A stretch of 5,268 bases of DNA from NCBI GenBank assembly GCA_013003675.1, contig JABDIP010000157.1, positions 1 to 5,268 on the forward strand. Reading direction: 5' to 3'. Below the pieces are notes generated by a model. It saw nothing but the letters and a program-made list of their open reading frames with translations, was not told the origin of the DNA and did no database searches. Both the position numbers and the translations under genes were made by a program. Below are positions 1-5,268 of the stretch, piece by piece. This stretch comes from Inquilinus sp. (GTDB taxonomy: Bacteria; Pseudomonadota; Alphaproteobacteria; DSM-16000; Inquilinaceae). Within the stretch, counting starts at the first letter, position 1; each line of letters begins with the position of its first letter.

Positions 1-180
1 TATCGCTGGCTGGCGGACAGCCGCGACGAGATGGCCGGCGAGCGGCTCGACGCGCTGGAGGACCCGTTCCGCCTGTACCGTTGCCACACGATCATGAATT
101 GCACCAAGACCTGCCCGAAGGGGCTGAATCCGGCCAAGGCCATCGCCGAGATCAAGAAGTTGATGTTCGCGCGCCGTTAG
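1..180 (+). CDS. sdhB: Succinate dehydrogenase iron-sulfur subunit, C-terminal 59 residues (5' partial)
   Basis: This is the 3' end of the gene for the iron-sulfur subunit of succinate dehydrogenase (complex II). The subunit passes electrons from the FAD subunit SdhA to the membrane quinone site. Reading frame 1 is open from the window edge to a TAG at 178-180. The fragment contains the motif CHTIMNCTKTCPKGLNP, with cysteines at fragment residues 28, 34 and 38. By comparison with characterised SdhB, the first two cysteines ligate the [3Fe-4S] cluster and the third ligates the [4Fe-4S] cluster. The histidine after the first cysteine matches the conserved one near the quinone and heme region. 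The end (KAIAEIKKLMFARR) is typical of alphaproteobacterial SdhB, so the C-terminus is complete. The N-terminal [2Fe-2S] domain lies outside the window. The last 29 bp overlap the convergent ATPase gene. Identification is firm. Confidence 0.97.
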   Translation, partial: YRWLADSRDEMAGERLDALEDPFRLYRCHTIMNCTKTCPKGLNPAKAIAEIKKLMFARR

Positions 181-1897
181 CCCCATTGGCGGCCGAGGCG
201 GGCGGTGCTGGCGCCGCGTCGATTTCGGCCGCCGCCTTCGTGGCGCCGGCGCCGCTGCGCTGCTGGCGCCGCCAGCGGCGGATGGTGGCGCCGACGATGT
301 CGAAGCCGTCATCGGGATCGCTGTCCCACGCCTTGGCGAACGAGGCGGTGCCGCTCTTCGGCCGGTACTGGTCGGGCAGGATGTCGAAGCACACCCGATA
401 CGGCACCGAGACACCCTCGCCGACCACGATCGCCTCGGCGTTGCGCAGCGACGGCAGGGATTCCATCAGCCCGACCGCCGATTCCGACAGCACTCCGCGG
501 ACGAATTCCTGGTCCTTCTGGTTGCTCAGCCGCAGCGCGAAAATCGTGCTGCACTGGGACAGCATGCCGGGCGCCAATTCGGCCGGGCGCTGGCTGACGA
601 CGCACAGCGAGACGCCGTATTTGCGGCCCTCCTTGGCGATCCGGGCCAGGGCGCGCTTGGTCGGCTCGAAACCCTGGGTGGAATCCTGCGAGGCATAGCG
701 GTGCGCCTCCTCGCAGACCAGCAGGGTCGGGCTCGCCCGATCGCTCCACATGGCAAAGTCGAAGGTCATCCTGCAGAGCAGCGAGACGACGACGTTGAGG
801 ATCTCCGACGGCACGCCGGACAGGTCGAGAATGGTGATCGGCTTGCCGTCGACCGGAATTCGGAACAGCCGCGACAGCACTTGGGCCATGTTGTCGCGGA
901 CCTGCAGGCCCGGGAACAGGAAGGCGAAACGCCGATCGGCCTGCAGCGACGCCAGCCGCGACTTGACCCGCAGGTAGGGGGCGTTGTCCTCCGGGCGGTC
1001 GAGCTTGCCCAAGCGCTCGTCGATCAGCCGGGTCACGTCCGACAGCCGGTAGGGGATCGGCGTGTCGACGGTGATCACGTCGGTGTCGCCGGCCTCGCGC
1101 TGATAGAGCCGCTTGGCGGCGACGACGATCTCGCTGAGGATGGTTGATTCACGCTCCGATTTGCGACCGCTGAGGACGATCTCTTTGATCTCCTCGAAAT
1201 TCATCAGCCAGTAGGGCAACTCCAGATCGGCCGGGGTGACGATCTCGGCCGCCTTGCCGAAGGCGCGCGAATATTCGTTGTGCGGGTCGAGCAGCAGGAC
1301 GTGGCCGTGATTGTGCCGCGACAGGATGGCCCGCAGGACCAGCGAAACCGCGCAGGACTTGCCGGACCCGGTGGTGCCGAGAATGGCGAAATGCTTGCCC
1401 AGCAAATCGTCGGTCAGGACGAAGGCCGGCAACGACTTGTCCTGGTGGATGGCGCCGATGCGCACGCAGGAGACGGTCGGCTTGGCGTAAACCTTGGAGA
1501 GATCCTCCAGGACCGTCGTGAAGACCGGATCGCCCAGCGCCGGGTGCGCGGAGACGCCACGCTGAAACGCTCGCAGGCCGGTCTCCGGCGATCCTTCCGC
1601 CTCGCCCAGCAGTTCGAGCTCCATGATCTTGTGCTCGCCGCCGCCGCCGGCGTTCACCGGATCGGGGATCGAGAGGCCGGTCACCAGCCCGTAGACGACG
1701 GTTTCCGGCGTGCGCATCTTCATCAGCGCGCCGATTTGCGGCGAGCCGGGAGCCGGCGATTCGCCCTCGGCCTGGCGATCGTCGAGGATGGCGATGACCT
1801 GCGAGCCTTCGACGGAGACAACGCGGCCGATACGGGCCGATTTCTCGCGGGAAACGGGGGCCGGGCCCTCGGCGATGGCTAGTTCTGACACGACCAA
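152..1897 (-). CDS. HerA/DUF87-type P-loop ATPase with N-terminal HAS-barrel
   Basis: The protein has 581 residues from the TTG start, or 579 from a GTG two codons in. It resembles HerA-type hexameric DNA-translocating ATPases of the FtsK/HerA superfamily. Residues about 20-150 form a beta-rich HAS-barrel-like region with a Gly-rich loop (84-87). The ATPase core has Walker A GTTGSGKS (174-181), the HerA-typical DPHNEY (204-209), Walker B TLLVCEEAHRY (391-401, acidic pair E396/E397) and VVSQRPAELAPGMLSQC (433-449), which is the sensor/arginine-finger region. Residues 450-505 resemble the family's C-terminal segment. A basic patch (RRWRRQQR, 540-547) and an Ala/Pro/Gly-rich tail end the protein. 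No signal peptide or membrane span is seen, so it is probably cytosolic. Family members work in DNA end resection with NurA, in defence systems, or in unknown housekeeping roles. No nuclease partner is visible here, so the specific job is undetermined. It probably shares a transcript with the upstream histidine kinase, 12 bp away. Confidence 0.9.
   Translation of the reverse strand: MVVSELAIAEGPAPVSREKSARIGRVVSVEGSQVIAILDDRQAEGESPAPGSPQIGALMKMRTPETVVYGLVTGLSIPDPVNAGGGGEHKIMELELLGEAEGSPETGLRAFQRGVSAHPALGDPVFTTVLEDLSKVYAKPTVSCVRIGAIHQDKSLPAFVLTDDLLGKHFAILGTTGSGKSCAVSLVLRAILSRHNHGHVLLLDPHNEYSRAFGKAAEIVTPADLELPYWLMNFEEIKEIVLSGRKSERESTILSEIVVAAKRLYQREAGDTDVITVDTPIPYRLSDVTRLIDERLGKLDRPEDNAPYLRVKSRLASLQADRRFAFLFPGLQVRDNMAQVLSRLFRIPVDGKPITILDLSGVPSEILNVVVSLLCRMTFDFAMWSDRASPTLLVCEEAHRYASQDSTQGFEPTKRALARIAKEGRKYGVSLCVVSQRPAELAPGMLSQCSTIFALRLSNQKDQEFVRGVLSESAVGLMESLPSLRNAEAIVVGEGVSVPYRVCFDILPDQYRPKSGTASFAKAWDSDPDDGFDIVGATIRRWRRQQRSGAGATKAAAEIDAAPAPPASAANGANGARTSTS
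258..280 (+). terminator. Candidate hairpin downstream of sdhB
   Basis: About 80 nt after the sdhB stop, a 10-bp stem with one G-U pair (arms 258-267 and 271-280) closes on a 3-nt loop GCC. The wobble favours folding in the plus-strand (sdhB) transcript. No U-tract follows, and the sequence also encodes the basic RRWRRQQR tail of the ATPase, so the repeat may simply reflect codon content. It is a weak candidate. Confidence 0.2.
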
Positions 1898-1908
1898 TCC
1901 TCTCCTCT
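1898..1908 (-). promoter_or_regulatory. Ribosome binding site of the HerA-like ATPase gene
   Basis: On the minus strand, AGAGGAGAGGA lies between the kinase stop codon and the ATPase start. There is no ATG near the start of homology. The purine-rich stretch supports either TTG at 1895-1897 (AGGAG about 4 nt away) or GTG at 1889-1891 (AGGA about 6 nt away). The second has the more usual spacing. The choice changes the protein by only two residues. Confidence 0.7.
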
Positions 1909-1909
1909 G

Positions 1910-2845
1910 CTATGCCCGCTGCCGGTGCGGCTCGGCGGCCAGGGGCTCTTTTTCCGGTGCGGTCCGGGTGGAAGTGGGCAGCACCCGCTTGGCGGGAAAG
2001 CAGACTGCGACTCGAGTGCCGACGCCTGATGTGCTGTCGATCACCAGAGTGCCGCCATGAAGTTCGATGAGCGCCTTGCTGAGCGGCAGGCCGAGTCCGG
2101 TGCCTGGGTACCGGCGGCTGAATTCGCTCTCCAGCTGGACGAAGGGAACGAGCGCGTCACGGACGTCCTCTTTGTCCATGCCGACCCCGGTGTCGCGGAT
2201 CGTCACCAACAATCCGCCGTCATCGTCGGTTGCTGCTGAAACCAGTACCTTGCCGTTCTCCGGCGTGAACTTAATCGCGTTCGACAACAGGTTCAGCAGG
2301 ATCTGCCGGACGCGGACCTCGTCGCCACGCAGCGCCGGCAGGTCGTCGACGATCTGGCTCCGCAGATCGAGTCCGAAGCGCTCCGCGTCTCCCGCCACGA
2401 AGGTCAGGCAGGACTCGATGCAGCGGCGCAGATCGATGGTGTCATCGCGCATTTCGATGTGGCCGGCCTCGATCTTGGCGATGTCGAGGATATCGTTGAT
2501 GACGTTCAACAGGTGGCGGCCGGCGACGTTGATGTCCTGGCCATAGCTGTGCAGCTTGCTTGCGTCGCGAACCGTCAACTCGTCAGCCAGCAGGTCGGAG
2601 AAGCCGATGATCGCGTTCAACGGCGTCCGCAGTTCATGGCTCATCTTGGCCAGAAACTCGCTCTTCGCCTTGCTCGCTGCCTCCGCCCCCAGCATCGCCA
2701 GGCGCGCCGATTGTGCCGCCTCCTCCGCCTCGCGGCGGGCGGCGATCAGTGCCGCCTCGGTGTGGCGCCGTCGCACCAGCAGCCCAAGGCTGGCGCCGTA
2801 TTCGAGCAGGCGCGACGCCGGCTTCCGGTTCGTGAATCGAGGCAT
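1910..2845 (-). CDS. Soluble sensor-less histidine kinase (HisKA + HATPase_c)
   Basis: This is a 311-residue two-component histidine kinase. Residues about 28-65 form a charged, Ala-rich helix that is a likely coiled coil leading into the dimerisation domain. The H-box is KMSHELRTPLNAIIGFSDLL, with phospho-acceptor His70. The catalytic domain shows the N-box NLLSNAIKFT (185-194, Asn189), G1 DTGVGM (218-223), an F-box-like FVQLESEFSR and G2 GTGLGL (248-253), so all catalytic motifs are intact. No transmembrane helix, PAS, GAF, HAMP or receiver domain is present, so it should be a cytosolic kinase that takes its signal through its N-terminus or a partner protein. ATG at 2843-2845 was chosen because the open frame further upstream (to 3079) reads low-quality Arg/Pro-rich sequence and crosses the divergent promoter region into phyH. 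Its Shine-Dalgarno sequence is weak. No cognate response regulator is in view. It is probably co-transcribed with the HerA-like ATPase gene. Confidence 0.92.
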   Translation of the reverse strand: MPRFTNRKPASRLLEYGASLGLLVRRRHTEAALIAARREAEEAAQSARLAMLGAEAASKAKSEFLAKMSHELRTPLNAIIGFSDLLADELTVRDASKLHSYGQDINVAGRHLLNVINDILDIAKIEAGHIEMRDDTIDLRRCIESCLTFVAGDAERFGLDLRSQIVDDLPALRGDEVRVRQILLNLLSNAIKFTPENGKVLVSAATDDDGGLLVTIRDTGVGMDKEDVRDALVPFVQLESEFSRRYPGTGLGLPLSKALIELHGGTLVIDSTSGVGTRVAVCFPAKRVLPTSTRTAPEKEPLAAEPHRQRA

Positions 2846-2909
2846 TGATGCTCGCTGCGGCCGTTGCGGGGGGGTCGAGCCACACGTCGAAAGGTAGCGA
2901 ATAAAGGAC

Positions 2910-2949
2910 AACGGTCCGTTAAGGTTTTGGCGATTCCGGACCGACCGTT
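2910..2949. repeat. Nested inverted repeats in the divergent promoter region
   Basis: AACGGTCCGTT (2910-2920) is an 11-nt palindrome with a single central base. Its left part AACGGTC (2910-2916) is also inverted-repeated as GACCGTT (2943-2949). The internal CGGTCCG (2912-2918) is inverted-repeated as CGGACCG (2937-2943). The arrangement could be an operator for a dimeric regulator or a small hairpin. Which protein would bind it is unknown, and 7-bp arms can arise by chance in GC-rich DNA. Confidence 0.4.
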
Positions 2950-3036
2950 CCGGCGGCCGGCGAATGTGGCCGGGGCGGCGCGGCTGGGATAAGGTTTCCC
3001 CGCGACCGCCGGTGCGAAACCGCCAGCGGGCCTGCG

Positions 3037-3043
3037 GGAAGGA
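3037..3043 (+). promoter_or_regulatory. Ribosome binding site deciding the dioxygenase start
   Basis: GGAAGGA lies 7 nt upstream of ATG 3051. It supports that start over the in-frame ATG at 2964, whose extra 29 residues are Arg/Gly/Pro-rich and look non-coding. The family's usual N-terminus (LSQDQIDTYREEGFLQLDGV) begins directly after the 3051 start. Confidence 0.85.
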
Positions 3044-3050
3044 CATTGCC

Positions 3051-3848
3051 ATGCGTCTGAGCCAGGACCAGATCGACACCTACCGCGAGGAAGGTTTCCT
3101 GCAGCTCGACGGGGTGTTCGAGCCGTCCGAGACCGCGCTGCTGAGGGCCGAGGCACACGCCATTCTCGCCCGGAACCGGCAGGAGGTGGTCCGCGAAAAG
3201 GATGGCCGGACCGCGCGCACGGCGTTCGCCGCGCATACCTACAACGAGGCCTACCGGCGCCTCGGCCGGCACCCGCGGCTGATCGAGCCGGCGATGCAAC
3301 TGGTCGACGGGCCGGTCTATATCCACCAGTTCAAGATCAACGCCAAGGCCGCCTTCGACGGCGATGTCTGGCAATGGCACCAGGACTACGGTACCTGGGC
3401 GCGCGACGATCTGATGCCGGAGCCCCGTGCCCTCAACGTCGCGCTGTTCCTGGAGCCGGTCAGCGCCTGCAACGGGCCGCTGCTGTTCATCCCGCGCAGT
3501 CATCGCGAGGGCAAGCTGGAGGCCGGGCACGATCTGGACACCACTTCCTACCCGCTGTGGACCCTGGACAAGGAGACGGTGCGCCGGCTGGCGGCGGCGG
3601 GCGGCGTGATCGCGCCGACCGGGCCGGCCGGCACGGTGCTGCTGTTCCACTGCAATCTGGTGCACGCCTCGCCGGGCAATATCTCGCCCTGGGACCGTAC
3701 CATCGTCTATATCAGCGCCTGCCATACGGCGAACCACATTCGCCGCTTCCAGCGGCCCGAGTGGATCGCCCATCGCGACTTCACCGCCATCGAGTGCCTG
3801 GCCGACGACTGCCTCGCCGATCTGGCGCACGAAGCGGCGGCGGAATAG
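3051..3848 (+). CDS. PhyH/EctD-like Fe(II)/2-oxoglutarate-dependent dioxygenase
   Basis: This 265-residue protein belongs to the phytanoyl-CoA dioxygenase (PhyH) family, non-heme iron enzymes that couple 2-oxoglutarate decarboxylation to substrate hydroxylation. The facial triad is visible as H110-x-D112 in WQWHQDYGTW and H205 in NLVHASPGN. R216, eleven residues after H205 in SPWDRT, is placed to bind the 2-oxoglutarate carboxylate. K99 in the INAK segment is a further co-substrate contact candidate by analogy with EctD. The stretch WHQDYGTWARDDLMP matches the spacing of the ectoine hydroxylase signature (WH-x-D-aromatic-x-TW ... MP) but differs at several positions. The protein is also shorter than typical EctD (about 300 residues), and no ectABC genes are seen. 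The substrate is therefore unknown; a small polar or zwitterionic compound is an inference. No signal peptide is seen, so it should be cytosolic. It is the first gene of an operon with the oxidoreductase 17 bp downstream. Confidence 0.9.
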   Translation: MRLSQDQIDTYREEGFLQLDGVFEPSETALLRAEAHAILARNRQEVVREKDGRTARTAFAAHTYNEAYRRLGRHPRLIEPAMQLVDGPVYIHQFKINAKAAFDGDVWQWHQDYGTWARDDLMPEPRALNVALFLEPVSACNGPLLFIPRSHREGKLEAGHDLDTTSYPLWTLDKETVRRLAAAGGVIAPTGPAGTVLLFHCNLVHASPGNISPWDRTIVYISACHTANHIRRFQRPEWIAHRDFTAIECLADDCLADLAHEAAAE

Positions 3849-3851
3849 GGC

Positions 3852-3857
3852 GGAGGG
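3852..3857 (+). promoter_or_regulatory. Ribosome binding site deciding the oxidoreductase start
   Basis: GGAGGG lies 8 nt upstream of ATG 3866, inside the 17-bp gap after the dioxygenase stop codon. It supports the 3866 start. The same frame stays open about 490 nt further upstream, but there it runs through the dioxygenase gene and gives an Arg/Gly/Ala-rich shadow translation. Confidence 0.85.
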
Positions 3858-3865
3858 ACGGAGCC

Positions 3866-5227
3866 ATGAACCTCAACCGCCTGCTGGCCGAGCGGGCCGA
3901 ACAGGGGCGGCCGGTGGCCACGGCGCTGATCGGCGCCGGCAAGTTCGGCACCATGTTCCTGGCCCAGGCGCGGCACACCGCCGGCATGCACGTCGCCGGA
4001 CTGGCCGATCTGTCGGTCGACCGCGCCCGGGCGGCGCTGGCTGCCGCCGGCTGGAGCGAAGAGCGGCGCGGCGCCGCCAGCGTCGAGGCGGGTTTGCGCG
4101 ACGGCTCGGTCCATGTCACCGACGACGCGGCGGCGCTGATCGCTGATCCGGCGATCGAGGTGGTCGTCGAGTGCACCGGCAATCCCGGTGCGGCGTTGGC
4201 GCACGCCCTGGCCTGCCTGGAGCAGGGCAAGCATCTGGTCAACGTGACGGTCGAGGCCGACGTGCTGGCCGGGCCCCTGCTGGCACGGCGTTTCGCCGCC
4301 GCCGGGCTCGTCTATTCGCTGGCCTATGGCGACCAGCCGGCGCTGATCGCCGAGCAGGTCGACTGGGCCCGGACCTGTGGTCTTTCCGTCGTCTGCGCCG
4401 GCAAGGGCACCAAGTACCTGCCGGAATACCACCGCTCGACCCCGGAGACGGTGTGGGGTCACTACGGGCTGACGCCGGAGCGGGCGGCGGCGGCGGGGAT
4501 GAACCCGCAGATGTTCAACTCGTTCCTCGACGGCACTAAATCGGCGATCGAGATGGCGGCGGTGGCCAATGCCTGCGGCCTGACGCCGCAACCGGCGGGC
4601 TTGCGATTCCCGCCCTGCGGCGTCGACGATCTGCCGACCGTGCTGCGCCCGGCGGCCGATGGCGGTTCGCTCGACCATGGCGGCACGGTGGAGGTGGTCT
4701 CGTCGCTGGAACGCGACGGAAGGCCGGTGTTCCGCGATTTGCGCTGGGGCGTCTATGTGGTGTTCGAGGCGCCGGACGACTACGTCGCCCGCTGCTTCGC
4801 CGACTACGGACTGAAGACCGACAACAGCGGGCGCTATGCGGCGCTCTACCGGCCCTATCATCTGATCGGGCTGGAGCTGGGCATCAGCGTCGCCTCGGCG
4901 GCGCTCAGGGGCGAGCCGACCGGGATGCCGACCGGATTTCGCGGCGACGTCGCGGCGGTCGCCAAGCGCGACCTGGCCGAGGGCGACGAGCTGGACGGCG
5001 AGGGCGGCGCCACGGTCTATGGCCGACTGATGCCGGCGGCCGACTCGCTGGCGGCCGGCGCGCTGCCGATCGGCCTCGCCCACCGGGTGACGCTGACCCG
5101 GGCTGTGGCCGAGGGCGAGATCGTATCCTGCGATGCCGTGCGCATCGACTCGGCCGCCCCGACATTCCGCCTGCGCCGCGAGATGGAGGCGCAATTCGCC
5201 ACGCCCACCGACGGCGCGGCGCCATAG
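3866..5227 (+). CDS. Homoserine dehydrogenase-like NAD(P) oxidoreductase with C-terminal SAF domain
   Basis: The protein has 453 residues. The N-terminal Rossmann fold has the dinucleotide-binding motif IGAGKFG (22-28) and a second conserved strand ending in VVVECTGNP (99-107), where the cofactor normally sits. The middle domain (about 150-345) resembles the homoserine dehydrogenase-like substrate domain. Lys225 in FLDGTKSAIEMA is the best candidate for the catalytic lysine, by analogy with that family. The C-terminal part (about 358-428: GDVAAVAKRDLAEGDELDGE to EIVSCDAVRID) reads as a SAF/beta-clip domain of the kind found in sialic acid synthases, altronate dehydratases and FlgA. Database hits to this family are therefore sometimes mislabelled as flagellar FlgA. 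True homoserine dehydrogenases carry ACT domains or none, so threonine/methionine synthesis is unlikely. The substrate is unknown. It is translationally close to the dioxygenase gene (17-bp gap), so a shared pathway is likely. The C-terminus appears complete. Confidence 0.87.
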   Translation: MNLNRLLAERAEQGRPVATALIGAGKFGTMFLAQARHTAGMHVAGLADLSVDRARAALAAAGWSEERRGAASVEAGLRDGSVHVTDDAAALIADPAIEVVVECTGNPGAALAHALACLEQGKHLVNVTVEADVLAGPLLARRFAAAGLVYSLAYGDQPALIAEQVDWARTCGLSVVCAGKGTKYLPEYHRSTPETVWGHYGLTPERAAAAGMNPQMFNSFLDGTKSAIEMAAVANACGLTPQPAGLRFPPCGVDDLPTVLRPAADGGSLDHGGTVEVVSSLERDGRPVFRDLRWGVYVVFEAPDDYVARCFADYGLKTDNSGRYAALYRPYHLIGLELGISVASAALRGEPTGMPTGFRGDVAAVAKRDLAEGDELDGEGGATVYGRLMPAADSLAAGALPIGLAHRVTLTRAVAEGEIVSCDAVRIDSAAPTFRLRREMEAQFATPTDGAAP

Positions 5228-5268
5228 GCGGCCGCCTTCCCCGGGGCGTGTCTCCGAACAGGGCGCCG
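5228..5268. other. Short non-coding tail at window edge
   Basis: These 41 bp follow the oxidoreductase stop codon. They contain only short GC palindromes (CCCCGGGG at 5239-5246, and GGCGGCCGCC at 5227-5236, which starts on the last base of the stop codon). There is no stem-loop with a T-run and no new start codon with a ribosome binding site. Nothing can be assigned here. Confidence 0.5.

Larger units (their letters stand above)
2846..3050. promoter_or_regulatory. Divergent intergenic region, presumed promoters of kinase and phyH operons
   Basis: These 205 bp separate the divergently transcribed kinase and dioxygenase genes, so promoters for both directions should lie here. The segment about 2890-2935 is noticeably more AT-rich than the surrounding coding DNA. 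A GATAAG at 2988-2993 on the plus strand is a weak -10-like candidate for the dioxygenase operon, but no convincing -35 partner was found. No convincing sigma-70 or sigma-54 pair could be assigned on either strand. The call rests on gene orientation and base composition. Confidence 0.55.

Noticed and set aside
81..698. A 205-codon plus-strand open frame overlapping sdhB and the ATPase gene
   Set aside because: It is an out-of-frame shadow with composition typical of GC-rich antisense translation and no motif.
1638..1652. GCC/CCG trinucleotide run
   Set aside because: It encodes a short Gly-rich loop in the HAS-barrel region of the ATPase. It is too short to be a meaningful repeat.
1280..1882. 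A 200-codon plus-strand open frame opposite the ATPase N-terminal half
   Set aside because: It lies antisense to the HAS-barrel and Walker A region and is Arg/Asp/Gly/Gln-rich with no recognisable domain.
152..2845. A defence island reading of the HerA-like gene and kinase
   Set aside because: The locus sits directly against sdhB and has ordinary base composition. There is no nuclease, SIR2 or other defence partner and no mobile-element trace, so defence cannot be claimed from this window.
2846..3079. N-terminal extension of the histidine kinase by 78 codons
   Set aside because: It would cross the divergent promoter region and overlap the dioxygenase start. Its sequence is Arg/Pro-rich with no sensor domain or membrane helix.
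2919..3830. A 303-codon open frame antisense to the dioxygenase gene
   Set aside because: It is a shadow of the PhyH coding strand. No domain or ribosome site supports it.
3374..3865. N-terminal extension of the oxidoreductase by 164 codons through the dioxygenase gene
   Set aside because: The translation is low-complexity Arg/Ala/Gly sequence. The family N-terminus and a good ribosome site fix the start at 3866.
4915..4940. Imperfect direct repeat GACCGG-ATGCC-GACCGG
   Set aside because: It encodes the PTGMPTG loop, which looks like a normal conserved linker before the SAF domain, not a DNA repeat element.
3707..5194. A 495-codon open frame antisense to the oxidoreductase gene
   Set aside because: It is Arg/Gln/Gly/His-rich with no recognisable motif and mirrors a well-supported gene. 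Long antisense open frames are expected at this GC content.

Overview
The window has high GC content and dense GC-rich codon use. It carries the 3' end of a bacterial/mitochondrial-type sdhB, an orphan soluble histidine kinase and tight two-gene operons. This suggests an alphaproteobacterium, most likely of the Rhodospirillales type. That placement is inferred from protein style and codon use, not from a marker gene. I see no sign of mobile elements, tRNA or rRNA genes, or CRISPR repeats.

Layout. (1) Positions 1-180 (+) hold the last 59 codons of sdhB, the succinate dehydrogenase iron-sulfur subunit, with its C-terminal cysteine cluster. (2) Positions 152-1897 (-) hold a HerA/DUF87-type hexameric P-loop ATPase with an N-terminal HAS-barrel. 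Its 3' end runs convergently into sdhB, so the two coding regions overlap by 29 bp. (3) Positions 1910-2845 (-) hold a small cytosolic sensor histidine kinase with HisKA and HATPase_c domains but no sensor or transmembrane segment. It lies 12 bp upstream of the ATPase gene, so the two are probably co-transcribed, kinase first. (4) Positions 2846-3050 are a 205-bp divergent intergenic region with nested inverted repeats around 2910-2949. (5) Positions 3051-3848 (+) hold a PhyH/EctD-like Fe(II)/2-oxoglutarate dioxygenase. (6) Positions 3866-5227 (+), 17 bp further on, hold a homoserine-dehydrogenase-like NAD(P) oxidoreductase with a C-terminal SAF domain. (7) Positions 5228-5268 are a short non-coding tail in which I see no gene.

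How the genes may work together. The two plus-strand genes form a probable metabolic operon: a hydroxylase that could oxidise a small polar substrate, followed by an NAD(P)-dependent enzyme acting on a related intermediate. The substrate is unknown, and no ectABC genes are in view despite the EctD-like active site. The two minus-strand genes pair a signalling kinase with a HerA-like translocase. Neither a response regulator nor a NurA nuclease is visible here, so the role of that pair is open. These two divergent pairs are the parts most worth follow-up. The rest looks like ordinary chromosomal core sequence.
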